DNA of 64,000 nucleotides from Bacteroidota bacterium. GTDB taxonomy: Bacteria > Bacteroidota > Bacteroidia > Chitinophagales > Chitinophagaceae. The position numbers and the translations under genes are program-made. The stretch covers positions 1 to 64,000 of the forward strand of contig JAPLEJ010000047.1 in the NCBI GenBank assembly GCA_026391435.1, in the 5' to 3' direction. Of this stretch, positions 7,572 to 16,910 are shown piece after piece (within the stretch, counting starts at the first letter, position 1; each line of letters opens with the position of its first letter). The notes beneath the pieces were generated by a model that saw only the letters and a list, made by a program, of their open reading frames with translations, ran no database searches and was not told the origin of the DNA.

Positions 7572-9665
7572 CTACTTATTGGAAGGAACTGGCTTTTCTA
7601 ATAAATATTTATAAATGAACTTATTTTTTAAGTCGGTGAAATGCTTGCCTTTGGCACCACCCCAACCATGTCGACCTCCAGGATACAACATAAATTCAAC
7701 TTCTTTTCCATTGTCTTCCAAAGCGCTTAAAAGTTGCATTGAATTTTGTAAGTGCACATTATCATCCATGGTGCCATGTACTAATTGCAAAACACCTTTA
7801 TAGTTTTTTGCAAAAGTCATTGCACTACTTGATTTATAACCTTCTGGATTTTCTTTAGGAGTATCCATATATCTTTCAGTGTAATGGCTATCATATAATT
7901 CCCATGATGTCACACTACCCCCAGCCATGGCATGAGTAAATACGGATGCGCCATAAGTTAATGCATAACAACTCATATAACCACCATAACTAAATCCGGT
8001 AATACAAATTTTAGTAGAATCCGCTTTGCCATTGGCGATAAACCACTTGGCCATGGTCATATAATCCTTCATTTCCCAATAACCTAAATTGCGATACATA
8101 TAATTCACGCCTTCTTTTCCAAAATGACCGCTGGCACGATGATCAAATGCCACTTGAATCAATCCTTCCTTTGCCCAATTTTCACGCGTGCTTGAATAAT
8201 TCCAACTATCCATTACAGTTCCTGCATTTGGTCCGCCATAAATACTTACTAATAAAGGATATTTTTTGGTAGGGTCCATATTTTTAGGCCATGTCACTAA
8301 TGCTGGTAATTCATATAAGCCATCTTCACTTTTAATATAAATCAATTCGGTCTTCGCCACATCTGCCACTTTAAAGTTAGAATCTACCGAACTGCCTAAA
8401 GTGGTTATTGATTTTGACTTTACATCTATCAAACCTAATGTTGTAGGAGTGGTTACATTGCTATACACCGAAACCACATGCTTTGCATCTGGGGATAAAT
8501 TGGTTTGTGTATGATTATATTCACCCGCTGTTAATCTTTTAAAATTTTTACCATCCATTCCAACGGCATACAAGTCGATACGAGTAGAATGCTCCACACC
8601 TCTAGCAGTAAAATAAATGGTCTTTGCTTTTTCATCAACAAGTTTAATCCCAGTCACAGTGAATTTGCCATTTGTGATAGGGTTTAATAATTGACCATCC
8701 ATTTGATACAAATACAATTGATTCCAGCCTGTTTGATCAGATTGAGCAATGTATCCTTTATTATTGGCTAAAAAATTTATCCTACCGCCCACTCTATCTT
8801 CTAAATCAATCCATGTTTTTTGATATTCCTTATACACTTCTTTTTTAGACCCATTGGCCATATCTAATTCATACATCTTCAAATTATTTTGGCCACGATC
8901 CATCCAAGATAACCACATCTTATTGTTGTTGGGGTTCCAAATAGGCCATCCAAAATATTGATCCTCTTGGTCATTAAAATCGGCCCAGGTTATATTTCCA
9001 CCTGTCGGCGCTACCCATCCAATTTTAACAGTTGGATTAGGATCTCCTACTTTTGGATAACGCGTTTCCTCCACAAATCCATGCTGCCCTTCACTATTAT
9101 AGATGGGGAACATGGGCACATTACGCTCATCAAAACGCATAAAGGAAATAAATTTACTATCTGGGCTCCACCAAAACGCACGATATTGAGTAGGGCGGCC
9201 AAATATTTCTTCAAAATAAACCCAACTCGCATAACCATTTAGTATACCCTTAGTTGTTTCATTGGTGATGGCTGTCAATTTTAAATCAGCTACCGAAACG
9301 GTATATAAATTATTGTTTTGAGTATAAGCAACATATTGCCCATCTGGCGATAAAGTTGGATTCTTCTTTTCCTTTTTATCGGATGTAATTTGTTTATCTA
9401 CACCATTGATTTTCACAAAAAGATCTCCGTCTTTAACAGTTAATAATTTCTCTTCCTTAACCAAAGGAGGTGCCGGGGTATATTGCTTTGTGTTTATATT
9501 ATAAACATAATCGGCCGAAGCCGTCTTTCCCGCCAACTTTGTATTGATGACAAATTCATCATTATTTAGCCAACGATTAAACCTTGGCATATTTGAATTA
9601 GGCATTTGCGCGTTCATCACAAGCGCTATACATAATTGACTCGCTAAAAAAATTATCTTTTTCAT
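7572..9665 (-). CDS. Secreted S9 peptidase, dipeptidyl-peptidase IV type
   Basis: Serine peptidase of family S9B, expected to cut Xaa-Pro or Xaa-Ala dipeptides from peptide N-termini in the periplasm. It has an N-terminal signal peptide (hydrophobic 4-17, ending MNAQ), then a beta-propeller (DPPIV_N, about 60-440) and an alpha/beta-hydrolase catalytic domain. The nucleophile Ser559 lies in GFSYGGY, Asp634/635 in GTMDDN and His666 in GGRHGWG. The substrate-binding double Glu of DPP IV is likely in the propeller (YFEEIFG, near residue 151). Its length of 697 is usual for the Bacteroidota enzymes. It is the upstream partner of ruvB, with no obvious functional link. Confidence 0.92.
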   Translation of the reverse strand: MKKIIFLASQLCIALVMNAQMPNSNMPRFNRWLNNDEFVINTKLAGKTASADYVYNINTKQYTPAPPLVKEEKLLTVKDGDLFVKINGVDKQITSDKKEKKNPTLSPDGQYVAYTQNNNLYTVSVADLKLTAITNETTKGILNGYASWVYFEEIFGRPTQYRAFWWSPDSKFISFMRFDERNVPMFPIYNSEGQHGFVEETRYPKVGDPNPTVKIGWVAPTGGNITWADFNDQEDQYFGWPIWNPNNNKMWLSWMDRGQNNLKMYELDMANGSKKEVYKEYQKTWIDLEDRVGGRINFLANNKGYIAQSDQTGWNQLYLYQMDGQLLNPITNGKFTVTGIKLVDEKAKTIYFTARGVEHSTRIDLYAVGMDGKNFKRLTAGEYNHTQTNLSPDAKHVVSVYSNVTTPTTLGLIDVKSKSITTLGSSVDSNFKVADVAKTELIYIKSEDGLYELPALVTWPKNMDPTKKYPLLVSIYGGPNAGTVMDSWNYSSTRENWAKEGLIQVAFDHRASGHFGKEGVNYMYRNLGYWEMKDYMTMAKWFIANGKADSTKICITGFSYGGYMSCYALTYGASVFTHAMAGGSVTSWELYDSHYTERYMDTPKENPEGYKSSSAMTFAKNYKGVLQLVHGTMDDNVHLQNSMQLLSALEDNGKEVEFMLYPGGRHGWGGAKGKHFTDLKNKFIYKYLLEKPVPSNK

Positions 9666-9725
9666 AGTTTCATTTTTTAAAGAATTCGACCGAATCCCTT
9701 CTTAGATTAAATTAATTCCAATTGT

Positions 9726-12476
9726 TTAAATTACGACATTTATCATTTTGCCTTTCACAAAAATCAATTTTTTTACAGGCTTCCCTTCGATCCATTTTTG
9801 TACCAATGCATTAGACATTACGATCTCATTTACTTCCTGCTCAGTAGCAGCCAAGTCAATGGCTATATTGGTCCGCATTTTCCCATTAATACTCACTGGG
9901 TAATCCTTAGTGGTTTCAACGACATACTTTGCCTCAAATACTGGGAAACTGGCATCTAATATAATGCCCTCATGGCCTAAGACCTGCCATAATTCCTCAC
10001 TAAAATGAGGCGCATAAGGCGTTAATAAAATAAGCACCTGAGACAGAATACTTTTTTTATGACATCCTAGATCATACAATTCATTAATACAAATCATAAA
10101 TGTACTCACCGCTGTATTAAAACTATGCCTATCCGTATCCTCCTCAATTTTTTTAATGGTTTTATGCAACACTTTAAGTTCTTCCATAGTGGCTGGCTCA
10201 TCTACCCAAACTTTCCCTTTTAGTTCATCAAAAAATAATCTCCAAAACTTTTTCAAGAAGCGATGTACTCCTTCGATTCCTTTGGTATCCCATGGCTTAC
10301 TTTGCTCCACAGGGCCTAAAAACATTTCATACATCCTAAAAGTATCTGCACCATATTTTTCAACCAAGTCGTCTGGATTCACCGTATTAAATTTCGACTT
10401 TGACATTTTCTCTACTTCAACTCCGCAGATATATTTTCCATCTTCTAAAATAAATGCTGCATTTGCATAATCGGGCTTCCACTTTTTAAAAGCTTCTGTA
10501 TCCAATTCAACACCATCCACTTTGTTTACATCAACATGCAATTGATCTACTTCATATTGATGCGCTAAATTGGCTGACACAAAAATTTGCGTACCTCGCT
10601 TACGATATACAAATCTGGAACTACCTTGAATCATTCCTTGATTTAATAATTTTTTATAAGGCTCATCAAACCCAATATGGCCTAAATCGTATAATGCTTT
10701 CGTCCACATTCTACTGTATAACAAATGCCCCACCGCATGCTCTGTACCTCCAATGTATAAGTCCACTTGTCCCCAATAATCACTGGCCTTTCTACTACAA
10801 AATTCATTTGTATTGTGCGGATCCATATACCTTAAAAAATACCAACTACTACCTGCATAACCAGGCATGGTATTGGTTTCGTATTGTGCATTCCTCCAAG
10901 ATTCAATATTAGCTAAAGGCCCCTCCCCATCTGGACCAGGGGAATAGTTATCTACTTCAGGTAACAATAAGGGTAACTCTTTTTCATCCATCGGATAAGC
11001 AATCCCCTCTTTCCATTTAATAGGAAAAGGTTCGCCCCAATATCTTTGTCTACTAAAAGCAGCATCGCGCATTCGATAATTTATTTTTCGATGGCCCAAC
11101 CCTACACTTTCCAATTGATCATTTACAATTCGGATCGCGTCCTTTTGAATAACCCCATTTAAAAAATCACTATTCATTAAAATAGCTTCTTTGGTCGGAT
11201 TGGCTTCCAAGCCATTGAATGCGTCTCCAATAATATTGGAAATAGGAATATTAAAATGCTTTGCAAATTTAAAATCACGGTCATCCCCACAAGGCACCGC
11301 CATGATGGCGCCAGTACCATATCCTGCTAATACATATTCCGAAATCCAAATTGGAATTTCTTGTCCATTAAAAGGATTTAAAACAAAAGCACCTGTAAAG
11401 CAACCTGTAATTTTTTTCTCGGCCATCCTCTCTCTCTCACTGCGGCTTTTTACATAACTAATATATTTTTCGACTTCTTCCTTATGAGAACTAGGCACTA
11501 TTTTTTCAATCAATGCATGCTCTGGTGCCACTACCATAAAGTCGACACCAAAAATAGTATCAGGACGGGTAGTATACACTCGCAATGTTTCAGAAATATC
11601 CTTCACTTTAAAATCAATTTCCGCTCCCTCGCTTTTACCAATCCAATTAGATTGCATTTCCTTCATGGCTTCACTAAACTGTATCGTTTCTAAGCCAGAC
11701 AGTAATCGATCTGCATATTCTGTAATGCGCAAATACCATTGTCTTAATTTTTTCTTTTCTACAGGGTGTCCTCCTCTTTCGCTCAATCCATTAATCACTT
11801 CATCATTCGCTAATACGGTGCCCAATGCCGCGCACCAATTCACTTCTCCAATACCACAAAAAGCCAAACGGTATTGCATTAAAATATCTTGTTGTTGTTT
11901 TTCGGTACTAGCTTTCCAATCCTGTGCACTAAATTGCTTTACCCCATCACCAGGACATGAAAAATGAAGATTCCCCTCCTTCTCAAATTGAGTAACTAAT
12001 TCATTTATGGAACGTGCTTTTTGCGTATTTCTATCAAAAAAACTATTGAATAATTGAAGAAAAATCCATTGTGTCCATTTATAATAAGTCGCATCACAGG
12101 TACGAACTTCTCTATCCCAATCGTAGCAAAATCCAATATTATCTAACTGCTTTCTGAAATTATTGATATTGTCTTGTGTACAGATGGCAGGATGTATTCC
12201 ATTTTCGATGGCATATTGCTCAGCTGGCAAACCAAAAGCATCATATCCCATAGGATGCAATACATTAAATCCCTTTAATCTTTTAAAGCGGCTATAAATA
12301 TCTGATGCGATATAACCCAGGGGGTGACCAACGTGTAATCCTGCACCGCTTGGATATGGAAACATATCCAATACATAACACTTAGGTTTGCTCGTTTCAT
12401 TGGGCACCTGGTATGCTTTTTTCTCCTTCCAAATAGTTTGCCATTTTTTCTCTATGGCCCTAAATTGATACTCCAT
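9726..12476 (-). CDS. leuS: Leucyl-tRNA synthetase
   Basis: Class I aminoacyl-tRNA synthetase charging tRNA-Leu. The HIGH-type motif is HVGH at 48-51 (in YPSGAGLHVGHPLGY), the CP1 editing domain is in the middle (VYTTRPDTIFGVDF, AVPCGDDRDFKFA), and the KMSKS motif is KMSKSKFNTVNPD, followed by an anticodon-binding domain. At 916 residues it is slightly longer than E. coli LeuRS, as usual in this phylum. Its promoter element is at 12577-12584, leaving a leader of roughly 90 nt. It is divergent from ftsX. Confidence 0.97.
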   Translation of the reverse strand: MEYQFRAIEKKWQTIWKEKKAYQVPNETSKPKCYVLDMFPYPSGAGLHVGHPLGYIASDIYSRFKRLKGFNVLHPMGYDAFGLPAEQYAIENGIHPAICTQDNINNFRKQLDNIGFCYDWDREVRTCDATYYKWTQWIFLQLFNSFFDRNTQKARSINELVTQFEKEGNLHFSCPGDGVKQFSAQDWKASTEKQQQDILMQYRLAFCGIGEVNWCAALGTVLANDEVINGLSERGGHPVEKKKLRQWYLRITEYADRLLSGLETIQFSEAMKEMQSNWIGKSEGAEIDFKVKDISETLRVYTTRPDTIFGVDFMVVAPEHALIEKIVPSSHKEEVEKYISYVKSRSERERMAEKKITGCFTGAFVLNPFNGQEIPIWISEYVLAGYGTGAIMAVPCGDDRDFKFAKHFNIPISNIIGDAFNGLEANPTKEAILMNSDFLNGVIQKDAIRIVNDQLESVGLGHRKINYRMRDAAFSRQRYWGEPFPIKWKEGIAYPMDEKELPLLLPEVDNYSPGPDGEGPLANIESWRNAQYETNTMPGYAGSSWYFLRYMDPHNTNEFCSRKASDYWGQVDLYIGGTEHAVGHLLYSRMWTKALYDLGHIGFDEPYKKLLNQGMIQGSSRFVYRKRGTQIFVSANLAHQYEVDQLHVDVNKVDGVELDTEAFKKWKPDYANAAFILEDGKYICGVEVEKMSKSKFNTVNPDDLVEKYGADTFRMYEMFLGPVEQSKPWDTKGIEGVHRFLKKFWRLFFDELKGKVWVDEPATMEELKVLHKTIKKIEEDTDRHSFNTAVSTFMICINELYDLGCHKKSILSQVLILLTPYAPHFSEELWQVLGHEGIILDASFPVFEAKYVVETTKDYPVSINGKMRTNIAIDLAATEQEVNEIVMSNALVQKWIEGKPVKKLIFVKGKMINVVI

Positions 12477-12576
12477 CTAATTACTTTTCTTTTTAAAAGG
12501 ACGAATAGGAAGCCTAATGATACCAAAATCAAAAAAATGCTCCATTTGGCTAAAAATTAGGATAATTCACCCTATG

Positions 12577-12584
12577 CAAATGTA
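12577..12584 (-). promoter_or_regulatory. Promoter -7 element of leuS (TACATTTG)
   Basis: Exact TAnnTTTG match on the minus strand. With the flanking base it is the mirror image of the ftsX element at 12606-12613 (GCAAATGTA ... TACATTTGC, 21 bases apart). Confidence 0.6.
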
Positions 12585-12605
12585 AGCCATTAGCGTTCAA
12601 AACCC

Positions 12606-12613
12606 TACATTTG
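12606..12613 (+). promoter_or_regulatory. Promoter -7 element of ftsX (TACATTTG)
   Basis: Exact TAnnTTTG match. It overlaps the TTG at 12611 that could open the ftsX frame, so that TTG is not transcribed as a start; the ATG at 12641 is the real one. Confidence 0.6.
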
Positions 12614-12640
12614 CAAAGTGAACAAGTAAAATTTAATGCT

Positions 12641-13516
12641 ATGGCAGTCAACGGATCCGCATCTTTAAAACGCAGCAAGCCCAATTATATTTATAGCGTG
12701 ATTGGGGTCGCGATTGTTTTGTTTATTATGGGCATTATGGGGTGGTTATTTATCAACCTGCATTCCATTGGCGATAATTTTAAAGAAGATATCCGTATCA
12801 GCGTGTACTTAAGGACTTCAGATAAAAATGCCATTGGCAAAATACAGCAATATATTGCCAATCAGCCCTACGCTAAAAATGTAGAATATGTTGATAAGGA
12901 AAAGGCGAAAACAATTTGGAATAAGGAGAACAATGAGGATTGGGCTAAAGTTTTAGATGTAAATCCACTTCCTGAAAGTGTTGATTTTTTCGCAAAAGCC
13001 AATTATGTTAATCCCGATAGTTTAAATCATATCAGTAGCGTTATTGAAAGTGAATTCAAAACAGAAGTAGCAGATATTCAATATCCAAAAAGCTTGGTCA
13101 CTAATCTAAATGAGAGAGCCACTAAAATTGGCGTCATCTTTTTAGTGATGTCCATTATTCTTTGCATCATTGTCATTATTAGTATCGACAATACCATTCG
13201 CTTGGCCATGTTTAGTAATCGATTCTTAATTAAGACAATGCAAATGGTGGGAGCGACTAGAGGATTTATTTCAAAGCCATTAGTGGTGCGTGCTTTAATG
13301 AATGGATTAACCAGCTCCTTTATTGCTTTATTTTTATTGTTTGGCTTGATACAATGGGCTGGAATTCAATTTCCGCAAATTAAAACCATGCAAGGTGTAG
13401 GGAATGACTTGTTACTTTTTGCAGGAATCTTGATATTAGGTGTTGGCATTTCGGTATTCAGTACCTACCGAAGTGTCGTAAAATATCTAAAAATGAAATT
13501 AGACGAACTTTATTAA
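12641..13516 (+). CDS. ftsX: Cell division protein FtsX (permease-like)
   Basis: Membrane subunit of the FtsE-FtsX complex, which in other bacteria controls peptidoglycan hydrolases during division. The topology fits: one N-terminal helix (about residues 18-42), a periplasmic loop of about 120 residues (IRISVYLRTSDKNAIG is the conserved start), then three C-terminal helices with MQMVGATRGFISKP between the first and second. I chose the ATG at 12641 (291 residues) over the TTG at 12611, which lies in the promoter. ftsE is not in this window. It is followed by a DUF3098 gene and uppP, an arrangement known in Bacteroidota. Confidence 0.92.
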   Translation: MAVNGSASLKRSKPNYIYSVIGVAIVLFIMGIMGWLFINLHSIGDNFKEDIRISVYLRTSDKNAIGKIQQYIANQPYAKNVEYVDKEKAKTIWNKENNEDWAKVLDVNPLPESVDFFAKANYVNPDSLNHISSVIESEFKTEVADIQYPKSLVTNLNERATKIGVIFLVMSIILCIIVIISIDNTIRLAMFSNRFLIKTMQMVGATRGFISKPLVVRALMNGLTSSFIALFLLFGLIQWAGIQFPQIKTMQGVGNDLLLFAGILILGVGISVFSTYRSVVKYLKMKLDELY

Positions 13517-13576
13517 GTATCTTTTATAAACATAACTATTGTTGAACAAACAGAATAGTAAAAAAAACAAAATACT

Positions 13577-13816
13577 ATGAGTCAAAAAGAAACAAAAAAA
13601 TCATTAGTCCTATTTGGTAAATCAAATTACAAATGGATGTTAGTGGGCGTCGTATTTATTGCTGCTGGTATGTTATTAATGGCAGGCGGGAAAAGCGCAG
13701 ATCCTAATGTTTTTAATGTGAATGAAGTATATAGTTTTCGTCGGATCACTTTAGCCCCTATCATGATGATCATTGGCTTTTTGATAGAAATTTACGCCTT
13801 ATTTAAAAAAGCATAA
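13577..13816 (+). CDS. DUF3098 small membrane protein
   Basis: A 79-residue protein with two predicted membrane helices (about 20-37 and 58-75) and a short polar loop with the family-type YSFRRITLAP segment. It matches DUF3098, a Bacteroidota family of unknown function commonly found between ftsX and uppP. The gene order suggests a role linked to cell envelope growth or division, but that is inference. It is followed by a strong terminator-like hairpin. Confidence 0.8.
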   Translation: MSQKETKKSLVLFGKSNYKWMLVGVVFIAAGMLLMAGGKSADPNVFNVNEVYSFRRITLAPIMMIIGFLIEIYALFKKA

Positions 13817-13830
13817 TCCTATTTAACCTA

Positions 13831-13863
13831 AAACGATCCCGAATACTTCGGGATCGTTTTTTT
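13831..13863 (+). terminator. Terminator-like hairpin between the DUF3098 gene and uppP
   Basis: Perfect 13-bp stem (13831-13843 with 13847-13859), 3-base loop TAC, then a run of T to 13863. It ends only 11 bases before the uppP ATG, so it is either a terminator with a hidden uppP promoter or an attenuator. Confidence 0.75.
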
Positions 13864-13874
13864 AATACCCTATT

Positions 13875-14687
13875 ATGAATACGATTCAATCCATCATCAT
13901 TGCTATCATCGAAGGAATTACTGAGTTTTTGCCCATTTCCAGTACAGCACACATGAAATTTGCCAACCCTTTTTTAGGTATTACTAAAGATCCTTTTGTT
14001 GACTTGTTTGAGATCGTCATTCAATTGGCTGCCATTGCATCGGTAGTGGTTATTTATCGAAAAAGATTTTTCGACTTTAAACATTATAGCTTTTATTTAA
14101 AATTGATCGTTGCAGTCATACCTGCTTTAATTTTCGGAGCTGCATTAAAAAAATACATTGATGCTGTTTTAAATAATTTATGGGTCATCGCAATGGTCAT
14201 GGTCGCTGGCGGTATACTCCTATTATTTGTCGATCAACTTTTTAAAGCAAATACAACAAAAATATCCGATGAATCAGAGTTCAATGAAATAAGTTATCAA
14301 AAATCATTTATTATTGGTTGCTTTCAAGTTTTGTCCATTTTATTTCCAGGCTTAAGCAGAAGTGCTGCTACTATTGTAGGTGGTATGAGCCAAAAATTAA
14401 ATAAGCAAACTGCACTTGAATTTTCTTTTTTTCTAGCAGTTCCAACCATGTTAGCCGCTTCAGCAAAAAGCAGTTTAGATGTATACAAAAGTAACCCTGA
14501 AGTTTTTGGAAAAGACAATCTAACCCTTTTGTTCATTGGCGCAGTTATCGCTTTTGTAGTGGCCTTATTCACAGTTCAGTTTTTTATCAAAATTGTTCAA
14601 AAGAAGGGCTTTGCTTTATTTGGCTGGTACCGAATTGCCCTAGGAATCACCATTTTAGTGTTATTATTTACCCAATATATCCATTAA
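13875..14687 (+). CDS. uppP: Undecaprenyl-diphosphatase UppP (BacA)
   Basis: Integral membrane phosphatase that recycles undecaprenyl diphosphate to the monophosphate carrier for peptidoglycan synthesis; its overexpression gives bacitracin resistance. The two signature motifs are present: EGITEFLPISSTAHM near the N-terminus and PGLSRSAATIVGGM near residue 160. About seven or eight hydrophobic segments are seen. Its length of 270 is typical. The start ATG lies 11 bases after a terminator-like hairpin, and I see no clear promoter in that gap, so expression may depend on read-through. Confidence 0.96.
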   Translation: MNTIQSIIIAIIEGITEFLPISSTAHMKFANPFLGITKDPFVDLFEIVIQLAAIASVVVIYRKRFFDFKHYSFYLKLIVAVIPALIFGAALKKYIDAVLNNLWVIAMVMVAGGILLLFVDQLFKANTTKISDESEFNEISYQKSFIIGCFQVLSILFPGLSRSAATIVGGMSQKLNKQTALEFSFFLAVPTMLAASAKSSLDVYKSNPEVFGKDNLTLLFIGAVIAFVVALFTVQFFIKIVQKKGFALFGWYRIALGITILVLLFTQYIH

Positions 14688-14716
14688 GCTGCTATAGGAC
14701 AGTTGCACAATAAGTA

Positions 14717-14731
14717 GTATTTTTAAAATAC
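14717..14731. promoter_or_regulatory. Palindrome overlapping the MFS gene promoter
   Basis: The 15-base palindrome GTATTTTTAAAATAC contains a near-consensus -7 box (TATTTTTA, 14718-14725) 14 bases before the ATG of the transporter. It could be an operator, but AT-rich palindromes also arise by chance. Confidence 0.3.
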
Positions 14732-14744
14732 AAAACAATTACTT

Positions 14745-16052
14745 ATGCAAACTGCCTCTAAAAAAGTAGTCAATGGATGGGCAATGTATGACTGGGCCAA
14801 TAGTGTTTACAATCTAGTCATCACTTCTACTATTTTTCCTGCTTATTATGAAGCAGTCACTGGTGACGGCAATGAAAATACCCTTATTGATAAAATTAAA
14901 ATTGGGCCCTATGAATTTTCCAACACGGCACTCTATAATTATATATTAGCTATTGCCTTTATTATTGTCGCCTTTCTATCCCCTATCTTATCCTCCATTG
15001 CTGATTCAAGAGGTAATAAAAAACAGTTTCTCCGCTTTTTCTGCACCATGGGTAGTTTGGCTTGTGCCTCACTTTATTTTTTTGATAGCAACCATATTAT
15101 AGGAGGGCTCATTTCAGTGATCATTGCATGCGTAGGCTTTTGGGGAAGTTTGGTTTTTTATAATTCTTATCTACCCGAAATTGCAGCACCAGAGGACAGA
15201 GATCGAATTAGTGCAAAAGGTTTCATGATGGGTTATATTGGCTCTGTACTTTTACAACTAATATGTTTTGTATTTGTATTAAAACCTGAACTATTTGGAA
15301 TTACGGTGGGCAAAGCTTCCCAAATTTCTTTTTTGTTGGTGGGTATATGGTGGGTGAGTTTTGGGTGGTTGGCTATTTCAAGACTTCCCAAAGGAAAAGG
15401 TGTTAAAGATGTACAACACAAAAATATATTTACACAAGGTTATAAAGAAATTCATAAAGTTTGGATAGAACTTAAGTCATTGCCAGTGTTAAAAAGATTT
15501 TTAGTTTCCTTTTTCTTTTATAACATGGGGGTACAAACAGTAATGCTGGCTGCCACTTTATATGGGAAAAGTGAATTAAACATACCTACAACCAATTTAA
15601 TCATCGCGATACTGATCATTCAAATCGTTGCAATTCCGGGGGCTAGTTTAATGGCCAAATTAGCCAGCAAATGGGGGAATTTTAATACCATCATGGTAGC
15701 CATCCTCATTTGGATTGGAGGCTGTATTATGGGCTATTATCTTCCACGTAATAGTGTTTTACCCTTTTATACTTTAGCCATTGTGGTAGGCTTTGTCATG
15801 GGTGGAATACAATCCGTGAGTAGAAGTACCTATTCTAAGTTAATGCCAGAAACGCATGATACCACTAGCTATTTTAGTTTTTTCGATGTTACTGAAAAAA
15901 TAGCGATCGTCATTGGTATGTTTAGCTTTGGTTTTATAAATGAAATCACAGGGTCTCAACGTAATTCAGTATTGGCCTTATGTATATTTTTTATCATCGG
16001 ATTCGTATTGTTATACCGAACATCAAAAATAAAAGGACATGCAGGTATTTAG
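14745..16052 (+). CDS. MFS transporter, UMF1/Atg22-like family
   Basis: Predicted 12-helix major facilitator protein of the vacuole-effluxer (Atg22/UMF1) group, recognised by WAMYDWANSVYNLVITSTIFP at the N-terminus and by SPILSSIADSRGNKK in the first intracellular loop. Its length of 435 is typical. Substrate unknown; relatives are often annotated as sugar or amino-acid effluxers without proof. The last 14 bases overlap the next gene (ATG at 16039), so translation of the MBL-fold hydrolase is probably coupled and the two proteins may handle related compounds. A possible operator palindrome lies upstream. Confidence 0.85.
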   Translation: MQTASKKVVNGWAMYDWANSVYNLVITSTIFPAYYEAVTGDGNENTLIDKIKIGPYEFSNTALYNYILAIAFIIVAFLSPILSSIADSRGNKKQFLRFFCTMGSLACASLYFFDSNHIIGGLISVIIACVGFWGSLVFYNSYLPEIAAPEDRDRISAKGFMMGYIGSVLLQLICFVFVLKPELFGITVGKASQISFLLVGIWWVSFGWLAISRLPKGKGVKDVQHKNIFTQGYKEIHKVWIELKSLPVLKRFLVSFFFYNMGVQTVMLAATLYGKSELNIPTTNLIIAILIIQIVAIPGASLMAKLASKWGNFNTIMVAILIWIGGCIMGYYLPRNSVLPFYTLAIVVGFVMGGIQSVSRSTYSKLMPETHDTTSYFSFFDVTEKIAIVIGMFSFGFINEITGSQRNSVLALCIFFIIGFVLLYRTSKIKGHAGI

Positions 16053-16905
16053 TATTGATACTGGAAAATTTAAATTAGATGGCGGTGCTATGTTTGGGGT
16101 GGTGCCTAAATCTATTTGGAATAAATTAAACCCTGCTGATGAAAATAATTTATGTACTTGGGCATTGCGGTGCTTACTTGTAATAGAAGGTGATCGAAAA
16201 ATTTTAATTGATACCGGGATGGGTGCAAAGCAAGATGAGAAATTTTTTAGTCACTACCACCCTCACGACACCCTCTCCTTAGTAGCGGCTTTGCGAAAAG
16301 TAAATATGACAACAACCGACATCACCGATGTCTTGTTAACTCATTTACATTTTGATCATGTGGGCGGTGCTGTGATCAGAGAGAATGAAAATTTATCGCT
16401 TCAATTTCCTAATGCCACTTATTGGGTAAGTGAGCCTCAATGGAATGAGGCAATGCAGCCCAATCAACGAGAAAAAGCCTCCTTTTTGGCTGATAATATT
16501 TTACCACTACAGCAAAGTGGGCAGCTTAAAACCATTAGCCTACCTCTATTTGATAGTAGTAAACAATTGCAAGAGATACACTTCAGCCCTTCCATAAGTT
16601 GTTTTGTGGTGAATGGGCATACCAAAGGAATGTTGATCCCTAAAATCAATTTAGGCGCACAACAAGTCGTATTTATGGCCGATTTATTACCAAGCGTAGG
16701 GCATATACCTCTTCCTTATATTATGGGTTATGATATGCAACCCTTAATCACATTAGCCGAAAAGGAAATGTTTTTAAAACAAGCAGTCCAACATGATTAT
16801 ACTTTATTTTTTGAACACGATGCGCAACACGAGTGTTGTAACTTACAAGAAACCGATAAAGGAATTAGGGTTAAATCAACTTTTAATCTTAACAGTTTAG
16901 TATAA
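16039..16905 (+). CDS. MBL-fold metallo-hydrolase
   Basis: Metallo-beta-lactamase-fold hydrolase, 288 residues. The zinc motif HLHFDHVGG (THLHFDHVGGAV) is intact, and later ligands are likely His in NGHTKG, Asp in MADLLPS and His in FFEHDAQH. The pattern resembles the quorum-quenching lactonase/YtnP-like branch, but substrate cannot be told. The start overlaps the MFS stop by 14 bp and is preceded by a good AAAAGGA ribosome site, rare in this phylum. It ends 5 bp from the convergent DUF3108 gene, with no terminator between. Confidence 0.85.
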   Translation: MQVFSIDTGKFKLDGGAMFGVVPKSIWNKLNPADENNLCTWALRCLLVIEGDRKILIDTGMGAKQDEKFFSHYHPHDTLSLVAALRKVNMTTTDITDVLLTHLHFDHVGGAVIRENENLSLQFPNATYWVSEPQWNEAMQPNQREKASFLADNILPLQQSGQLKTISLPLFDSSKQLQEIHFSPSISCFVVNGHTKGMLIPKINLGAQQVVFMADLLPSVGHIPLPYIMGYDMQPLITLAEKEMFLKQAVQHDYTLFFEHDAQHECCNLQETDKGIRVKSTFNLNSLV

Positions 16906-16910
16906 ACGTT

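Noticed and set aside
8958-9242. Plus-strand ORFs inside the S9 peptidase, leuS and gatA genes
   Set aside because: They are antisense shadows of strongly conserved genes and show no recognisable protein features.
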